In this document: positions 26,866 through 38,926 of the stretch, piece by piece
Layout of the letters: each line of letters starts with the position of its first letter
How positions within the stretch are numbered: the first letter of the stretch is position 1
Assembly: GCA_002701395.1 (NCBI GenBank)
Contig: NZVC01000032.1
Coordinates: 110,547-174,546, forward strand
Reading direction: 5' to 3'
DNA from: Maritimibacter sp.
GTDB taxonomy: Bacteria > Pseudomonadota > Alphaproteobacteria > Rhodobacterales > Rhodobacteraceae
Length of the DNA: 64,000 bases
Notes under the pieces: generated by a model
The model's database searches: none
What the model was told of the DNA's origin: nothing
The model's input: the letters and a program-made list of their open reading frames with translations, nothing else
Made by a program: the position numbers and the translations under genes

Positions 26866-27726
26866 ATGTTGCCTGAGATGCGCCTGTTGCCTGTGATCGC
26901 ACTGGGCGGCCTTGTCGCTGTAGGCGTTCTTGCATGGGCGCTAAACGCCCACAGGATTGCCAAGCTGCGCGAGGCACAGACAGAGGCCCGCGCCGCCCTT
27001 ATGTCGGATCCCGTTGTCGCCGGGCTGTTGGAGCGTGGCAACGCGCGCTGTCCGCAGGCGGAGGAAGCCTTCGTCTGGGCCTGCGGCGTCGTCCTACGGT
27101 TCGATGCGCCGGTGCCGGGAGGGCTGTGCTCTTCGCCCGATCAGCCGCGCTTCGCCGGGCGGCTCGACTTGGGCGATGGCGGCCCTCCGGAGGACATGGT
27201 CTGGTATGGCCGCTATCGGCTGCCGCTGACCGGGCTGCTGCCCTGCCAAGGGTCCGAGTGCGGTGATGTGACCGTGATCGGGGCGGCCCGGGAAGACGCG
27301 GGCTTTGGTCAGCGGCAGATCCCGACAGAGATCGGCCCGAACCCGGTCTGGCCCGATTTCGAGGATCGCGGGACGTACGGGACGTGGCAGGACGGCGCAT
27401 GGGGTGTCCATGACGGCGGGCCGGTGTTCTTCCATTTCGGACAGGGGCGGCTTGGCGGTCTTGAAGGCTACGGCCCGCCGATCAGCATGACATCTTTTCA
27501 TCCTTCGCTGCCCCTGCTGGTCAGTCTGACCTTGCCGTTCGGCCAAAAGGATGGCTGGCGGCAGCACATGTCCCACCTGTTCGACGAACTGGAGCAGCGC
27601 GTCGTTCGTCGAGAGATCGCGGACACCTGTGTGCCCGATGCAAGCGCCGTGCGCTTCACCCTGAACCCTTATCGGCAAGACTGGCTGCGGCGGATCAAGG
27701 TCTGGGCCGAAGCGCAGGGCGGGTGA
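26866..27726 (+). CDS. Hypothetical protein with N-terminal membrane anchor
   Basis: A 286-residue protein I do not recognise. It has one N-terminal hydrophobic helix (about residues 6-26) and then an extracytoplasmic region with several cysteines (in ARCPQAEEAF, WACGVV, GGLCSSP, LPCQGSECGD and DTCVPD), suggesting disulphides. Start 26866 is uncertain; ATG 26878 is equally possible and neither has a good ribosome site. It follows the methyltransferase by 18 bases. Confidence 0.6.
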   Translation: MLPEMRLLPVIALGGLVAVGVLAWALNAHRIAKLREAQTEARAALMSDPVVAGLLERGNARCPQAEEAFVWACGVVLRFDAPVPGGLCSSPDQPRFAGRLDLGDGGPPEDMVWYGRYRLPLTGLLPCQGSECGDVTVIGAAREDAGFGQRQIPTEIGPNPVWPDFEDRGTYGTWQDGAWGVHDGGPVFFHFGQGRLGGLEGYGPPISMTSFHPSLPLLVSLTLPFGQKDGWRQHMSHLFDELEQRVVRREIADTCVPDASAVRFTLNPYRQDWLRRIKVWAEAQGG

Positions 27727-28063
27727 TTGGCAGGCCGCCCGCAGGGCCGTTTGGGAACGGTGGCGCTAACAGTCGTCGCGGCGAAAAAATCGGATTTTTC
27801 AGGGGATTCGCCCGGCCGCTGACAGAAATTCGTGACTATTTCGCTACTTTATTTCCCTGCATTCGCTCGCAGAAATGTCATCGCCTTGTTTTCCTAGGGT
27901 TTCGGCGTCCCGGAAAGCGGGCTAAGAATGTTGCGGGCCGGAGAGGGCTCTGCTAGACCGACGCCGATTTTGAAGGCTGGGCCACTCGGCCTTGCCACTT
28001 GGGCTGCCTCGGCCCGCGTCATGCGTGGGGGGGAACGAGGCTTCAACACTCGGAAGGATCGAC
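27727..28063. other. 337-base region ahead of the ATP synthase operon
   Basis: No gene is visible. The stretch is less GC-rich than its surroundings near 27783-27900, as expected for a promoter region, and should hold the atpHAGDC promoter. I could not settle on a convincing -35/-10 pair. A small A/T hairpin (GAAAAA to TTTTTC, about 27783-27800) directly follows the upstream gene and may end it. Confidence 0.4.
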
Positions 28064-28624
28064 GTGTCCGAAACAGCTTCGATTTCGACCGGCATCGCTG
28101 CGCGCTACGCCACGGCCGTCTTTGAACTGGCCAAGGAAGACAACTCCATCGCCACTCTCGAAACCGACGTGGATACGCTGGACGCCGCACTTGCCGAAAG
28201 CGCGGACCTGCGCGACCTGATCAATTCGCCGATCTACAGCCGCGAAGCTCAGGGCAATGCGATCACCGCGGTCGCCCAGAAGATGGGCCTGTCGACCACG
28301 ATGACCAACGTGCTGGGCCTGATGGCCTCCAAGCGCCGCCTGTTCGTCCTGCCTTACACGTTGCGCGCCCTGCGCGACCGCATTGCGGAAGAGAAGGGCG
28401 AAGTCACGGCAGAGGTCGTGTCGGCGAAGGCGCTGACCAAGACGCAGTCCGAGAAGCTTGCGAAGACCCTCGCCTCGACCGTGGGCAAGGACGTGAAAAT
28501 CAATACGACCGTTGATGAAAGCCTCATCGGCGGTCTCGTCGTTAAGGTGGGCTCGAAGATGATCGACACGTCGATCCGCTCGAAGCTTGCCAACCTACAG
28601 AACGCAATGAAAGAGGTCGGATAA
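28064..28624 (+). CDS. atpH: F1Fo ATP synthase subunit delta
   Basis: A 186-residue subunit of the F1 stator stalk, connecting alpha to subunit b. [22 protein letters not shown] N terminus and the C-terminal [23 protein letters not shown] are diagnostic. The start is GTG at 28064, chosen because GGAAGGATC precedes it and homologues begin close to SETAS; ATG codons further up are not conserved. First gene of the atpHAGDC operon; atpA starts one base after its stop. Confidence 0.95.
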   Translation: MSETASISTGIAARYATAVFELAKEDNSIATLETDVDTLDAALAESADLRDLINSPIYSREAQGNAITAVAQKMGLSTTMTNVLGLMASKRRLFVLPYTLRALRDRIAEEKGEVTAEVVSAKALTKTQSEKLAKTLASTVGKDVKINTTVDESLIGGLVVKVGSKMIDTSIRSKLANLQNAMKEVG

Positions 28625-28625
28625 G

Positions 28626-30164
28626 ATGGCGATCCAAGCTGCGGAAATTTCCGCAATCCTTAAGGACCAGATCAAGAACTTCGGCCAGGAGGCCGAAGTG
28701 GCCGAGGTTGGCCGCGTGCTGTCCGTCGGTGACGGGATCGCCCGCGTGTTCGGCCTGGACAACGTGCAGGCCGGCGAGATGGTCGAGTTTCCGGGCGGCA
28801 TCATGGGCATGGCCCTGAACCTGGAAAGCGACAACGTCGGCGTCGTGATCTTCGGTTCCGACCGGGACATCAAGGAAGGCGACACCGTCAAGCGCACCAA
28901 CGACATCGTGTCGGTTCCGGTGGGCGACGCCCTGCTGGGCCGCGTTGTCGACGGCCTTGGCAACCCGATCGACGGCAAAGGCCCGATCGCCACGTCCGAG
29001 ACCCGCGTTGCCGACGTGAAGGCGCCGGGCATCATCCCGCGTAAATCGGTTCACGAGCCGATGGCGACCGGCCTGAAGGCCATCGACGCCATGATCCCGA
29101 TTGGCCGTGGCCAGCGCGAACTGATCATTGGTGACCGTCAGACCGGCAAGACCGCCGTGGCGCTGGACGCGATCATCAACCAGAAATCCTACAACGAAGC
29201 CGCCGGCGACGACGAAAGCCAGAAGCTCTACTGCGTGTACGTCGCCGTGGGCCAGAAGCGTTCGACCGTTGCGCAGCTGGTGAAGCGTCTCGAGGAAACC
29301 GGCGCGATCGAATACTCGATCGTCGTGGCCGCGACCGCCTCGGACCCCGCGCCGATGCAGTACCTCGCCCCCTACACCGCGACCGCGATGGGCGAATACT
29401 TCCGCGACAACGGCCGCCACGGCCTGATGATCTACGATGACCTGTCCAAGCAGGCCGTCGCCTATCGTCAGATGTCGCTGCTGCTGCGCCGTCCGCCGGG
29501 GCGTGAAGCCTACCCGGGCGACGTGTTCTACCTGCACTCCCGCCTGCTGGAACGTTCGGCCAAGCTGAACGAGGACAACGGTGCCGGCTCGCTGACCGCG
29601 TTGCCGATCATCGAAACCCAGGGCGGCGACGTGTCGGCGTTTATTCCGACCAACGTGATCTCGATCACCGACGGCCAGATCTTCCTGGAAACCGAACTGT
29701 TCTTCCAAGGCATCCGCCCGGCCGTGAACACCGGTCTGTCGGTGTCGCGCGTTGGCTCGTCGGCCCAGACCAAGGCGATGTCCTCGGTTGCTGGCCCGGT
29801 GAAACTGTCGCTCGCCCAGTACCGCGAGATGGCCGCCTTCGCTCAGTTCGGCTCTGACCTCGACGCCTCGACCCAGCAGCTGCTGAACCGGGGTGCGCGC
29901 CTGACCGAACTGATGAAGCAGCCGCAGTACTCGCCGCTGACCAACGCGGAAATCGTCTGCGTCATCTTCGCCGGTACCAATGGCTTCCTCGACAAGATCC
30001 CGCTTTCGAAGGTCAAGGACTTCGAGGCTGGTCTGCTGAACCACATGCGGACCAACCGTAAGGATATCCTGGACTGGATCACCAACGAGGACCCGAAGAT
30101 CAAAGGCGAGCCGGCTGACAAGCTGAAAGCCGCGATCGAGGAATTCGCCAAAGACTTCGCGTAA
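28626..30164 (+). CDS. atpA: F1Fo ATP synthase subunit alpha
   Basis: A 512-residue subunit with the non-catalytic nucleotide site. The P-loop [13 protein letters not shown] and the signature [17 protein letters not shown] are present, along with the N-terminal beta-barrel start [13 protein letters not shown]. Length and order are standard. Its ribosome site lies in the end of atpH, so the two are probably coupled. Confidence 0.98.
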   Translation: MAIQAAEISAILKDQIKNFGQEAEVAEVGRVLSVGDGIARVFGLDNVQAGEMVEFPGGIMGMALNLESDNVGVVIFGSDRDIKEGDTVKRTNDIVSVPVGDALLGRVVDGLGNPIDGKGPIATSETRVADVKAPGIIPRKSVHEPMATGLKAIDAMIPIGRGQRELIIGDRQTGKTAVALDAIINQKSYNEAAGDDESQKLYCVYVAVGQKRSTVAQLVKRLEETGAIEYSIVVAATASDPAPMQYLAPYTATAMGEYFRDNGRHGLMIYDDLSKQAVAYRQMSLLLRRPPGREAYPGDVFYLHSRLLERSAKLNEDNGAGSLTALPIIETQGGDVSAFIPTNVISITDGQIFLETELFFQGIRPAVNTGLSVSRVGSSAQTKAMSSVAGPVKLSLAQYREMAAFAQFGSDLDASTQQLLNRGARLTELMKQPQYSPLTNAEIVCVIFAGTNGFLDKIPLSKVKDFEAGLLNHMRTNRKDILDWITNEDPKIKGEPADKLKAAIEEFAKDFA

Positions 30165-30176
30165 GGGGGAAGGCGA

Positions 30177-32499
<2,323 letters not shown>

Positions 32500-32510
32500 G
32501 GTAGGCAGAG

Positions 32511-32906
32511 ATGGCCGATACCATGCAATTCGACCTCGTGTCCCCGGAACGGAAACTGGCCTCTGTGCAGGCCACTGCCGTCCGTATCCCGGGCACCGAG
32601 GGCGACCTGACAGCGATGCCGGGCCACGCGCCCGTCATCACGACGCTGCGTCCGGGTGTGCTGTCGGTCGAAGGGCCGGACGGCACGCAGGACTACGTGG
32701 TGTCCGGAGGCTTCGCCGAGATCGCGGCGGAGTCGACTTCGGTGCTGGCCGAGCGGGCGATCCCGCGCGGCGAGGTGACGAAGGACTTTCTTGACGAACT
32801 GCGCGCCGAGGCCGAAGCCCGGCACGAGGCCGCCGAGGACCACGAGAAGGACATCACGTCCAAGGCCCTGTCCGATCTGGCCCATCTGGCCGAGGACATG
32901 GTCTGA
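32511..32906 (+). CDS. atpC: F1Fo ATP synthase subunit epsilon
   Basis: A 131-residue epsilon subunit, the last gene of the operon. The N-terminal beta-sandwich has [28 protein letters not shown] and [12 protein letters not shown]; the C-terminal helical pair is short. In the family this subunit regulates ATP hydrolysis. A strong intrinsic terminator follows the stop by 30 bases. Confidence 0.96.
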   Translation: MADTMQFDLVSPERKLASVQATAVRIPGTEGDLTAMPGHAPVITTLRPGVLSVEGPDGTQDYVVSGGFAEIAAESTSVLAERAIPRGEVTKDFLDELRAEAEARHEAAEDHEKDITSKALSDLAHLAEDMV

Positions 32907-32936
32907 AGCGTTCAACGCTTAGGGCATCCTTAAAGA

Positions 32937-32965
32937 AGCCCCGGCAGACTTGCCGGGGCTTTTTC
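32937..32965 (+). terminator. Intrinsic terminator of the atp operon
   Basis: Perfect 10-base arms 32937-32946 (AGCCCCGGCA) and 32951-32960 (TGCCGGGGCT) with a GACT loop, followed by TTTTC. A small upstream dyad, AAGCGT 32906-32911 with ACGCTT 32915-32920, directly spans the end of atpC. Confidence 0.93.
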
Positions 32966-33033
32966 TTTGCGTAAGATCGACAGCCCGGGGGCGCATCAGC
33001 CTTGGCTGTCACAGGGTAGAGGAACGGATCGGG

Positions 33034-33384
33034 GTGAAGCGGTTGAAAAACCACTTGGTCGGCGTGGACCAGGGCAGTGTCCCGATGTTCTCTGATTTCG
33101 AGAACGATGGCGAGATGTGGACAGGCGACGGCCCTCGCAAGTGCAGCCGCCGCATCACCTTCGCCGAAGCCTATCAGACCCCGCCATCGGTGCATGTCTC
33201 GATCTCGATGTGGGACACCGGGGCGGACCGCAACCAGCGCGCAGACATCTCGGCCGAAAGCATCAGCACCACAGGCTTCGACCTTGTGTTCCGCACATGG
33301 GGCGATAGCCGTGTCGCACGGATCCGCGCAGACTGGCTCGCCATCGGCGCGCTGCGCGACGATGACACTTGGGACGTCGAGTGA
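33034..33384 (+). CDS. H-type lectin domain protein
   Basis: A 116-residue protein made of a single H-type lectin domain: SVPMFSDFENDGEMWTG, RRITFAEAYQTPPSVHVSISM and FDLVFRTWGDSRVARIRADW are the typical strands. Such domains bind N-acetylgalactosamine-type sugars in animal and slime-mould lectins; bacterial roles are unclear. No signal peptide is seen. The start is taken as GTG 33034, preceded by AGAGGAAC. It lies behind the atp terminator, so it probably has its own promoter or depends on read-through. Confidence 0.83.
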   Translation: MKRLKNHLVGVDQGSVPMFSDFENDGEMWTGDGPRKCSRRITFAEAYQTPPSVHVSISMWDTGADRNQRADISAESISTTGFDLVFRTWGDSRVARIRADWLAIGALRDDDTWDVE

Positions 33385-33489
33385 CCCTGCCTGCCCGCCC
33401 GGGCAAGTAATCGCCCTGTTCCGCACGCTGGAGCGCTGACCGGCGATGGCGATTGCCTGCCTGTCGGGCATCCGCTAACCAAAGCGCGT

Positions 33490-34110
33490 ATGACCAGACG
33501 CGACACCCGCCCCGGCCCCGGCCGACCGCCCAACATGGAAGACCCGGTCGCCGCGATCCGCGAGGCGGCGGCGGCGCTGTTCGCCGACAAGGGCTACGAC
33601 GGCACGTCGCTGCAAGACGTCGCGGGCACGGTGGGGATCACCAAGGCGGGGCTGTACCACTACTTTCCGACCAAGCAGGCGCTGTACCAGTCGATCGTGC
33701 TGGCAACGCTTCAGGATCTCCGGCGCGAGGTCGAGACGGCTGTCGCTGCTGCCGATACCGCCGAGGCCCGGCTGCTGGGCTTCATGGCGGCGCATGCGCG
33801 GTTCTTTCAGCAGAATCGCGACCGCTACCGCGCCAGCTTCTTTGGCCGCACAGATGGCGATCCCGACCGCTTTTCCCCGGACGAACTGTCGGCGCGGAAG
33901 GCCTATGTCCGCTGCCTTGAGACGGTACTGACCGACGGCGTGGCGGACGGCAGTCTTGCGGTCGCTGACGTCCCGACCTTTGCGCGGGGTATCCTTGGGA
34001 TGCTGAACTGGATGGCCCGCTGGTACAGCGAGGATGGTCCCCTTTCAGCGGTCGAGATCGCCGAGAGCTATGGGCGAACACTGGTCGCGGGACTGGCGGC
34101 GAAACCCTGA
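33490..34110 (+). CDS. TetR/AcrR family transcriptional regulator
   Basis: A 206-residue regulator. The N-terminal helix-turn-helix reads LFADKGYDGTSLQDVAGTVGITKAGLYHYFPTK (33 residues, about 35-67), the standard TetR DNA-binding domain; the rest is the ligand-binding dimerisation domain. It lies upstream of, and in the same direction as, the glutaryl-CoA dehydrogenase gene, with an inverted repeat between them. A role as acyl-CoA-responsive repressor of that gene is an inference. Confidence 0.9.
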   Translation: MTRRDTRPGPGRPPNMEDPVAAIREAAAALFADKGYDGTSLQDVAGTVGITKAGLYHYFPTKQALYQSIVLATLQDLRREVETAVAAADTAEARLLGFMAAHARFFQQNRDRYRASFFGRTDGDPDRFSPDELSARKAYVRCLETVLTDGVADGSLAVADVPTFARGILGMLNWMARWYSEDGPLSAVEIAESYGRTLVAGLAAKP

Positions 34111-34149
34111 AGAACGGCACGGAACTTGACCCGGCGCGCCGCACGAATT

Positions 34150-34175
34150 AATTACCTGCCAAGCGGTAGGTAATT
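34150..34175. promoter_or_regulatory. Inverted repeat, probable TetR operator before gcdH
   Basis: Arms 34150-34160 (AATTACCTGCC) and 34165-34175 (GGTAGGTAATT) pair over 11 bases with one G-T position, around AAGC. The element stands out as AT-rich in this GC-rich sequence and lies 49 bases before the gcdH start. Size and symmetry suit a TetR-family dimer. Confidence 0.7.
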
Positions 34176-34223
34176 GCCCGGCGCGCCGCCGGACGCCCCG
34201 CCCGCAGGGATCGGAGACACGAC

Positions 34224-35444
34224 ATGGACACCCAGCCAAAGCTGAAACCCAAGGATGCGCCCGCACTCGGGGCGTTCGACTGGCAGGATCCCCTGCAGCT
34301 CGACACCCTGCTGACGGAAGAAGAACGGATGATCCGGGATTCGGCGCACGCCTTCGCGCAGGAAAAGCTGGCGCCTCGGGTGATCGACGCCTACCGCGAA
34401 GAACAGACCGACCCCTCGATCTTCCGCGAAATGGGCGAGGTGGGTCTTCTTGGCGCGACCCTGCCCGAGGAATACGGCGGCATCGGCGCGTCCTACGTGG
34501 CCTACGGCCTGATCGCCCGCGAGGTCGAGCGGGTCGACAGCGGCTATCGCTCGATGATGTCGGTGCAGTCGTCGCTGGTGATGTACCCGATCTACGCCTA
34601 CGGCTCGGAAGAGCAGCGGCAGAAATACCTTCCCGGCCTTGCGCAGGGCACGCTGATCGGCTGTTTCGGCCTGACTGAACCCGACGCCGGATCCGACCCG
34701 GGCGGCATGAAGACGCGTGCGGTCAAGACCGATGGCGGCTATCGGCTGACCGGTTCGAAGATGTGGATCTCGAACAGCCCGATCGCGGACGTGTTCGTCG
34801 TCTGGGCCAAGTCCGAGGCCCACGGCGGCAAGATCCGCGGCTTCGTGCTGGAAAAGGGCATGCAGGGCCTGTCCGCGCCGAAGATCGGCGGCAAGCTCAG
34901 CCTGCGCGCCTCGATCACCGGCGAGATCGTGATGGACGGGGTCGAGGTGGGCGAGGATGCGCTGCTGCCCGGTGTCGAGGGGCTGAAGGGGCCGTTCGGC
35001 TGTCTGAACCGCGCGCGCTATGGCATCGCATGGGGCGTGATGGGCGCCGCCGAATTCTGCTGGCGCGCCGCGCGTCAGTACGGGCTTGACCGGCACCAGT
35101 TCGGCAGGCCGCTTGCCCAGACACAGCTGTTCCAGAAGAAGCTGGCCGACATGCAGACCGAAATCGCGCTTGGCCTTCAGGCCGCGTTGCAGGTGGGCCG
35201 CCTGATCGAGACCGGCGGTGCCTCGCCCGAGGCGATCTCGCTGATCAAGCGCAACAACTGCGGCAAGGCGCTGGACATGGCGCGGATGGCGCGGGACATG
35301 CACGGCGGCAACGGCATTTCCGAGGAATTCCAGGTCATGCGGCACATGGTCAACCTCGAGACGGTGAACACATACGAGGGCACCCACGACGTGCACGCAC
35401 TGATCCTTGGCCGGGCGCAGACGGGCCTTCAGGCGTTCATGTAG
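34224..35444 (+). CDS. gcdH: Glutaryl-CoA dehydrogenase (acyl-CoA dehydrogenase family)
   Basis: A 406-residue FAD enzyme that oxidises and decarboxylates glutaryl-CoA to crotonyl-CoA in lysine and tryptophan breakdown. The FAD/substrate segment [18 protein letters not shown], the conserved RARYGIAWG and the C-terminal [19 protein letters not shown] match GCDH; E385 in YEGTHD is the catalytic base. The second half, [19 protein letters not shown], is also family-specific. Electrons would go to ETF. Confidence 0.93.
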   Translation: MDTQPKLKPKDAPALGAFDWQDPLQLDTLLTEEERMIRDSAHAFAQEKLAPRVIDAYREEQTDPSIFREMGEVGLLGATLPEEYGGIGASYVAYGLIAREVERVDSGYRSMMSVQSSLVMYPIYAYGSEEQRQKYLPGLAQGTLIGCFGLTEPDAGSDPGGMKTRAVKTDGGYRLTGSKMWISNSPIADVFVVWAKSEAHGGKIRGFVLEKGMQGLSAPKIGGKLSLRASITGEIVMDGVEVGEDALLPGVEGLKGPFGCLNRARYGIAWGVMGAAEFCWRAARQYGLDRHQFGRPLAQTQLFQKKLADMQTEIALGLQAALQVGRLIETGGASPEAISLIKRNNCGKALDMARMARDMHGGNGISEEFQVMRHMVNLETVNTYEGTHDVHALILGRAQTGLQAFM

Positions 35445-35470
35445 ATCTTGCCAGATCCGGTAAAAAGAAA

Positions 35471-35495
35471 GGGCGGCCCCGGTTGGCCGCCCTTT
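35471..35495. terminator. Terminator between convergent gcdH and prs
   Basis: Perfect 8-base arms 35471-35478 (GGGCGGCC) and 35485-35492 (GGCCGCCC) with a six-base loop. TTTG follows on plus and an A/G-rich run (AAAAAGAAA on plus, hence T-rich on minus) precedes, so it can serve both genes. Confidence 0.85.
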
Positions 35496-35519
35496 GTCGT
35501 TCCGCCTCGCTCCGGTCGG

Positions 35520-36539
35520 TCAGAACCGGGCGTAGGTGCCTTCGTAGATCGGATGCAGCGTCTCGGTCTCGAACAGCGACGACACGCTGGTGCCGTTCCA
35601 GATATTCAGGATCGCCTGCGCAAAGATCGGCGCGGTCGGCACGATGCGGATGTTCTTCGCCGCCTTGACCGGCTCGGTCGCTTGGATCGTGTCCGTGATC
35701 ACCAGCGACTTCATCACCGACTTGGTGATGCGGTCGACGGCCGGGCCGGACAGAACGCCGTGGGTGATGTAAGAGTGAACCTCTTTCGCGCCTTGTTCCA
35801 TCAGGACCTCAGCCGCCTTGCACAGCGTTCCGGCGGTGTCGCAGATGTCGTCGACGATGATACAGGTCTTGCCCTTCACGTCACCGATGACGGTCATCTC
35901 GGCCACCTCGCCGGGCTTTTCGCGGCGCTTGTCCACGATGGCCAATTGCACGCCGATCCGCTTCGCCAATTCGCGGGCGCGGGCCACGCCGCCCACGTCG
36001 GGCGAGATCACCGTGACGTCCTTAAGCCGGCCCTTGAACTGGTGCTCGATATCCAGCGCGAACACCGGCGCGGCGTACAGGTTGTCCACCGGAATATCGA
36101 AAAAGCCCTGAATCTGCGCGGCGTGCAGGTCCATCGTCAGGATTCGCTCGATCCCGGCGGTGACCATCATGTTGGCGACCAGCTTGGCCGAGATCGGCGT
36201 CCGCGCCTTGGTGCGGCGGTCCTGACGGGCATAGCCGAAATAGGGGATTACGGCGGTGATCCGCGCCGCCGAGGACCGGCGCAGCGCGTCGGCCATGATC
36301 AGCAGCTCCATCAGGTTGTCGTTCGCCGGGTTCGACGTCGGCTGAAGGATGAACATATCCTCGCCGCGGACGTTTTCGAAAACCTCGACGAAGATCTCGC
36401 CGTCGTTGAAGCGCTCGACCCGCGCATCGACAAGCCCGACGTTCACACCGCGGTGCATCGACATCCGCCGTGCGACGGCAGAGGCAAGGATCGGGTTGGC
36501 GTTGCCGGACATCAGTTTGGGTTCGTGGATCGCGGGCAT
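35520..36539 (-). CDS. prs: Ribose-phosphate pyrophosphokinase
   Basis: A 339-residue enzyme that makes PRPP from ribose 5-phosphate and ATP for nucleotide, histidine and tryptophan synthesis. [37 protein letters not shown] and the PRPP loop [18 protein letters not shown] are intact. Start 36539 ([16 protein letters not shown]) is chosen by family length. purE and purK, other purine genes, are in the window but not linked. Confidence 0.97.
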   Translation of the reverse strand: MPAIHEPKLMSGNANPILASAVARRMSMHRGVNVGLVDARVERFNDGEIFVEVFENVRGEDMFILQPTSNPANDNLMELLIMADALRRSSAARITAVIPYFGYARQDRRTKARTPISAKLVANMMVTAGIERILTMDLHAAQIQGFFDIPVDNLYAAPVFALDIEHQFKGRLKDVTVISPDVGGVARARELAKRIGVQLAIVDKRREKPGEVAEMTVIGDVKGKTCIIVDDICDTAGTLCKAAEVLMEQGAKEVHSYITHGVLSGPAVDRITKSVMKSLVITDTIQATEPVKAAKNIRIVPTAPIFAQAILNIWNGTSVSSLFETETLHPIYEGTYARF

Positions 36540-36649
36540 GGCAGCTGGTCTCTGGGAAGATGCGGGAATGACGGATTCGTGACGTTGGCCACCGCTTAGC
36601 ACCCTGATACGGTCTTGCAAACAAGACGCAGCGCAGGGAGGCCGGGCCG

Positions 36650-37249
36650 TTGCCGCATATCGACTATTTCTTCTCGACCACGTCACCGTTCAGCTATCTT
36701 GCGGGCACCCGGATGGAAGAGATCGCGGACCGCCACGGGGTCACGGTCGCTTACAAGCCCTTCGACCTGCGCGCGGCGTTCCCCCGCACCGGCGGCACGC
36801 CGCCCGAGATGCGGTACGAAGGGCGGGTGGACTACCGCCTGCAGGACATGGCGCGCCAGTCGAAGAAGCTTGGCCTGCCGATCAACCTGAAACCGGCATA
36901 TTGGCCGGCCAACGGCGCACCGTCGTCCTATGCGATCATCGCCGCGCAGTCGGCGGGCGGCGGCGATCTTGGCGCATTGGTGCACGGCATCCTGCGCGCC
37001 TGCTGGGCCGAGGAACGCGACATCGCGCAGGACGACGTGATCCGCGACTGCCTGTCAGCGGCGGGCTTCGACCCGTCGCTTGCCGACAGCGGGTTGCTGG
37101 CCGGGGCCGAGACCTACGCCGCGAACCTCGAAGAGGCGGTCGCGCGCGGCGTCTACGGCGCGCCGTTCTACCTTCTCGACGACGGTCAGAAGTTCTGGGG
37201 TCAGGACAGCCTCGGCGATCTCGACCTGCACCTGTCGGGCAAGCTTTAG
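36650..37249 (+). CDS. 2-hydroxychromene-2-carboxylate isomerase family protein (DsbA-like fold)
   Basis: A 199-residue thioredoxin-fold enzyme. The family start [15 protein letters not shown], with the serine that contacts glutathione, and the late [23 protein letters not shown] are clear. HCCA isomerases act on aromatic breakdown products using glutathione, though many members have unknown substrates. The start is TTG at 36650, preceded by AGGGAGG; there is no in-frame ATG that would keep the first strand. Confidence 0.9.
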   Translation: MPHIDYFFSTTSPFSYLAGTRMEEIADRHGVTVAYKPFDLRAAFPRTGGTPPEMRYEGRVDYRLQDMARQSKKLGLPINLKPAYWPANGAPSSYAIIAAQSAGGGDLGALVHGILRACWAEERDIAQDDVIRDCLSAAGFDPSLADSGLLAGAETYAANLEEAVARGVYGAPFYLLDDGQKFWGQDSLGDLDLHLSGKL

Positions 37250-37259
37250 CGCGCCCGCC

Positions 37260-38312
37260 TCAGGCGTTCAGCGCGCCAAGAAAGCCGTCGATCTCGTCCT
37301 CGCCGGTGCACCAGCTGCAGACAAGCCGTGCCGACACGGGTTCGTCCGGATCGCCCTCCAGCGACTGGTGGCCCGGCCAGATGTGATACGCCGCACCCTC
37401 GGCGCGCACCTTGTGGTGCAGCCCGCGCGGGAAGGCGGCGAACACCATGTTGGCGTCCTGCGGATGGGCAAGGCTGGCGCCGGGGATCTTCAGGATGCCC
37501 TCGGCCAACCGGTCGGCCCGCGCATTCGCGGTGCGCGCCATGTCCAGCCACAGGTCGTCGGCCAGATAGGCCTGCATCTGCGCCGACAGATAGCGGTGCT
37601 TGGAAAACAGGTGCCCGCCGCGCTTGCGCCGCAGCTCGAACTCCCACGCCTTGTCGGGATCGAACAGCACCACGGCCTCGACCCCCATCAGCCCGTTCTT
37701 GGTGCCGCCGAAGGACAGCACGTCGACGCCCGCGCGCCACGTCAGGTCGGCGGGCGAGGCGTTGGTCGACACCAGCGCATTGGCGAACCGCGCGCCGTCC
37801 ATGTGCACCGGCAGACCGTAATCCTTCGCCACAGCCGCCAGCGCCGCCACCTCGGACACGGAATAGACCGTGCCGTTCTCGGTCACGTCGGTGATCGACA
37901 CCATCCCGCGCTGCACGTTGTGCACCCCGCCGCGCCCGGTGAACCGGATCGTCTCGCGCAGGGTCTCGGGGGTCATCTTGGCATGCTCGCCATCGACCAG
38001 CACCAGCTTGGCGCCGCCGGTATAGAACTCGGGCGACGCGCATTCGTCCTCTTCGATATGCGCGTTGCGATGGCAGAAGATCGCGGACCACGGCGGGCAA
38101 TAGCAGGCCAGCGACAGCACGTTCGCCGCGGTGCCGGTGGCCACAAGGTACACCGCCGCCTCGGGCGCCTCGAAAATCTCGCGGATACGCGCGCGGACCT
38201 CGTCCATGATCGGATCGCCGCCATAGGACGGCATGTACCCGGCGTTGGCGGCGACCAGCGCCTCCATCACCTTGGGATGCGCGGGAGACGAGTTGTCAGA
38301 GGAGAAGAACAT
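37260..38312 (-). CDS. ltaE: Low-specificity L-threonine aldolase family PLP enzyme
   Basis: A 350-residue PLP enzyme cleaving threonine/allo-threonine to glycine and acetaldehyde. MFFSSDNSSPAHPKV at the start, SYGGDPIMDEVRARI, YLVATGTAANVLSL, VHMDGARFANAL and the PLP-lysine segment SFGGTKNGLMGVEAVV identify it. Start 38312 matches the family. The gene is convergent with the HCCA isomerase gene, ten bases apart. Confidence 0.92.
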   Translation of the reverse strand: MFFSSDNSSPAHPKVMEALVAANAGYMPSYGGDPIMDEVRARIREIFEAPEAAVYLVATGTAANVLSLACYCPPWSAIFCHRNAHIEEDECASPEFYTGGAKLVLVDGEHAKMTPETLRETIRFTGRGGVHNVQRGMVSITDVTENGTVYSVSEVAALAAVAKDYGLPVHMDGARFANALVSTNASPADLTWRAGVDVLSFGGTKNGLMGVEAVVLFDPDKAWEFELRRKRGGHLFSKHRYLSAQMQAYLADDLWLDMARTANARADRLAEGILKIPGASLAHPQDANMVFAAFPRGLHHKVRAEGAAYHIWPGHQSLEGDPDEPVSARLVCSWCTGEDEIDGFLGALNA

Positions 38313-38387
38313 CGCGGTCGTCCTGAAGTTCGGGGATGCCGTGTCAGACCACATTCCACGCCCAAGAGCAATCGGACGCCCCCCTTG

Positions 38388-38437
38388 CTTCTTCTATCCG
38401 CAAATATCCCGGGGAGCGCGAGGGGCAGCGCCCCTCG
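38388..38437 (-). repeat. Rhodobacteraceae-type intergenic repeat, copy A, with hairpin
   Basis: On the minus strand, just after the ycgN stop, comes a hairpin (38419-38426 with 38430-38437, CGAGGGGC/GCCCCTCG, AGC loop) and then the core GGGATATTTGCGGA (38397-38410). The same core follows the chaC stop at 41438-41467. I recall this motif as abundant after genes in this bacterial family; its role is not known to me, and a part in transcription ending is plausible. Confidence 0.6.
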
Positions 38438-38449
38438 TATGCCGACCGT

Positions 38450-38926
38450 TCAGCCGGTGGGTTCCTCGATGATATAGTCTTCCCAGTCCTCTTCCGGGAT
38501 CTCGAACTCTGGCACCGTCCAGCCCTGAACCGACACGCCTGCCGCGTGCACCGTGTCCGGCGTGCCAGAGATCAGCGGGTGCCAGTCGTACAGCGCCTTG
38601 CCTTCGTACATCAGCCGATAGGCGCAGGTCTGCGGCATCCAATAGGCGATCTCGCCGATGTTCTTCGGCGTCAGCACCACGCAATCCGGCACGAACTGCT
38701 TCCGGATCTCGTACTGGGCGCAGCGACAGGTCGAGTCGTCCAGCAGCCGGCAGGCGACGCGGGTGAAGGCGACCTCGCTGGTGTCCGGGTCCTCCAGCTT
38801 GTTCAGGCAGCACTTGCCGCAGCCGTCGCACAGCGCCTCCCACTCGCGCGCGGTGAGGTTCTTCAGCGGAACCCGTTCCCAGAACCGGTCCCGCAGCCCG
38901 TGGCGGTCGATCGGATCGTCGGTCAT
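38450..38926 (-). CDS. YcgN family cysteine cluster protein
   Basis: A 158-residue UPF0260 protein. The cysteine cluster ALCDGCGKCCLNKLED, CRLLDDSTCRCAQY and PDCVVLTPKN are as in YcgN and probably bind a metal or Fe-S cluster; the function is not established. The start overlaps the ribF stop by four bases (ATGA), so it is coupled to ribF. Confidence 0.92.
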   Translation of the reverse strand: MTDDPIDRHGLRDRFWERVPLKNLTAREWEALCDGCGKCCLNKLEDPDTSEVAFTRVACRLLDDSTCRCAQYEIRKQFVPDCVVLTPKNIGEIAYWMPQTCAYRLMYEGKALYDWHPLISGTPDTVHAAGVSVQGWTVPEFEIPEEDWEDYIIEEPTG

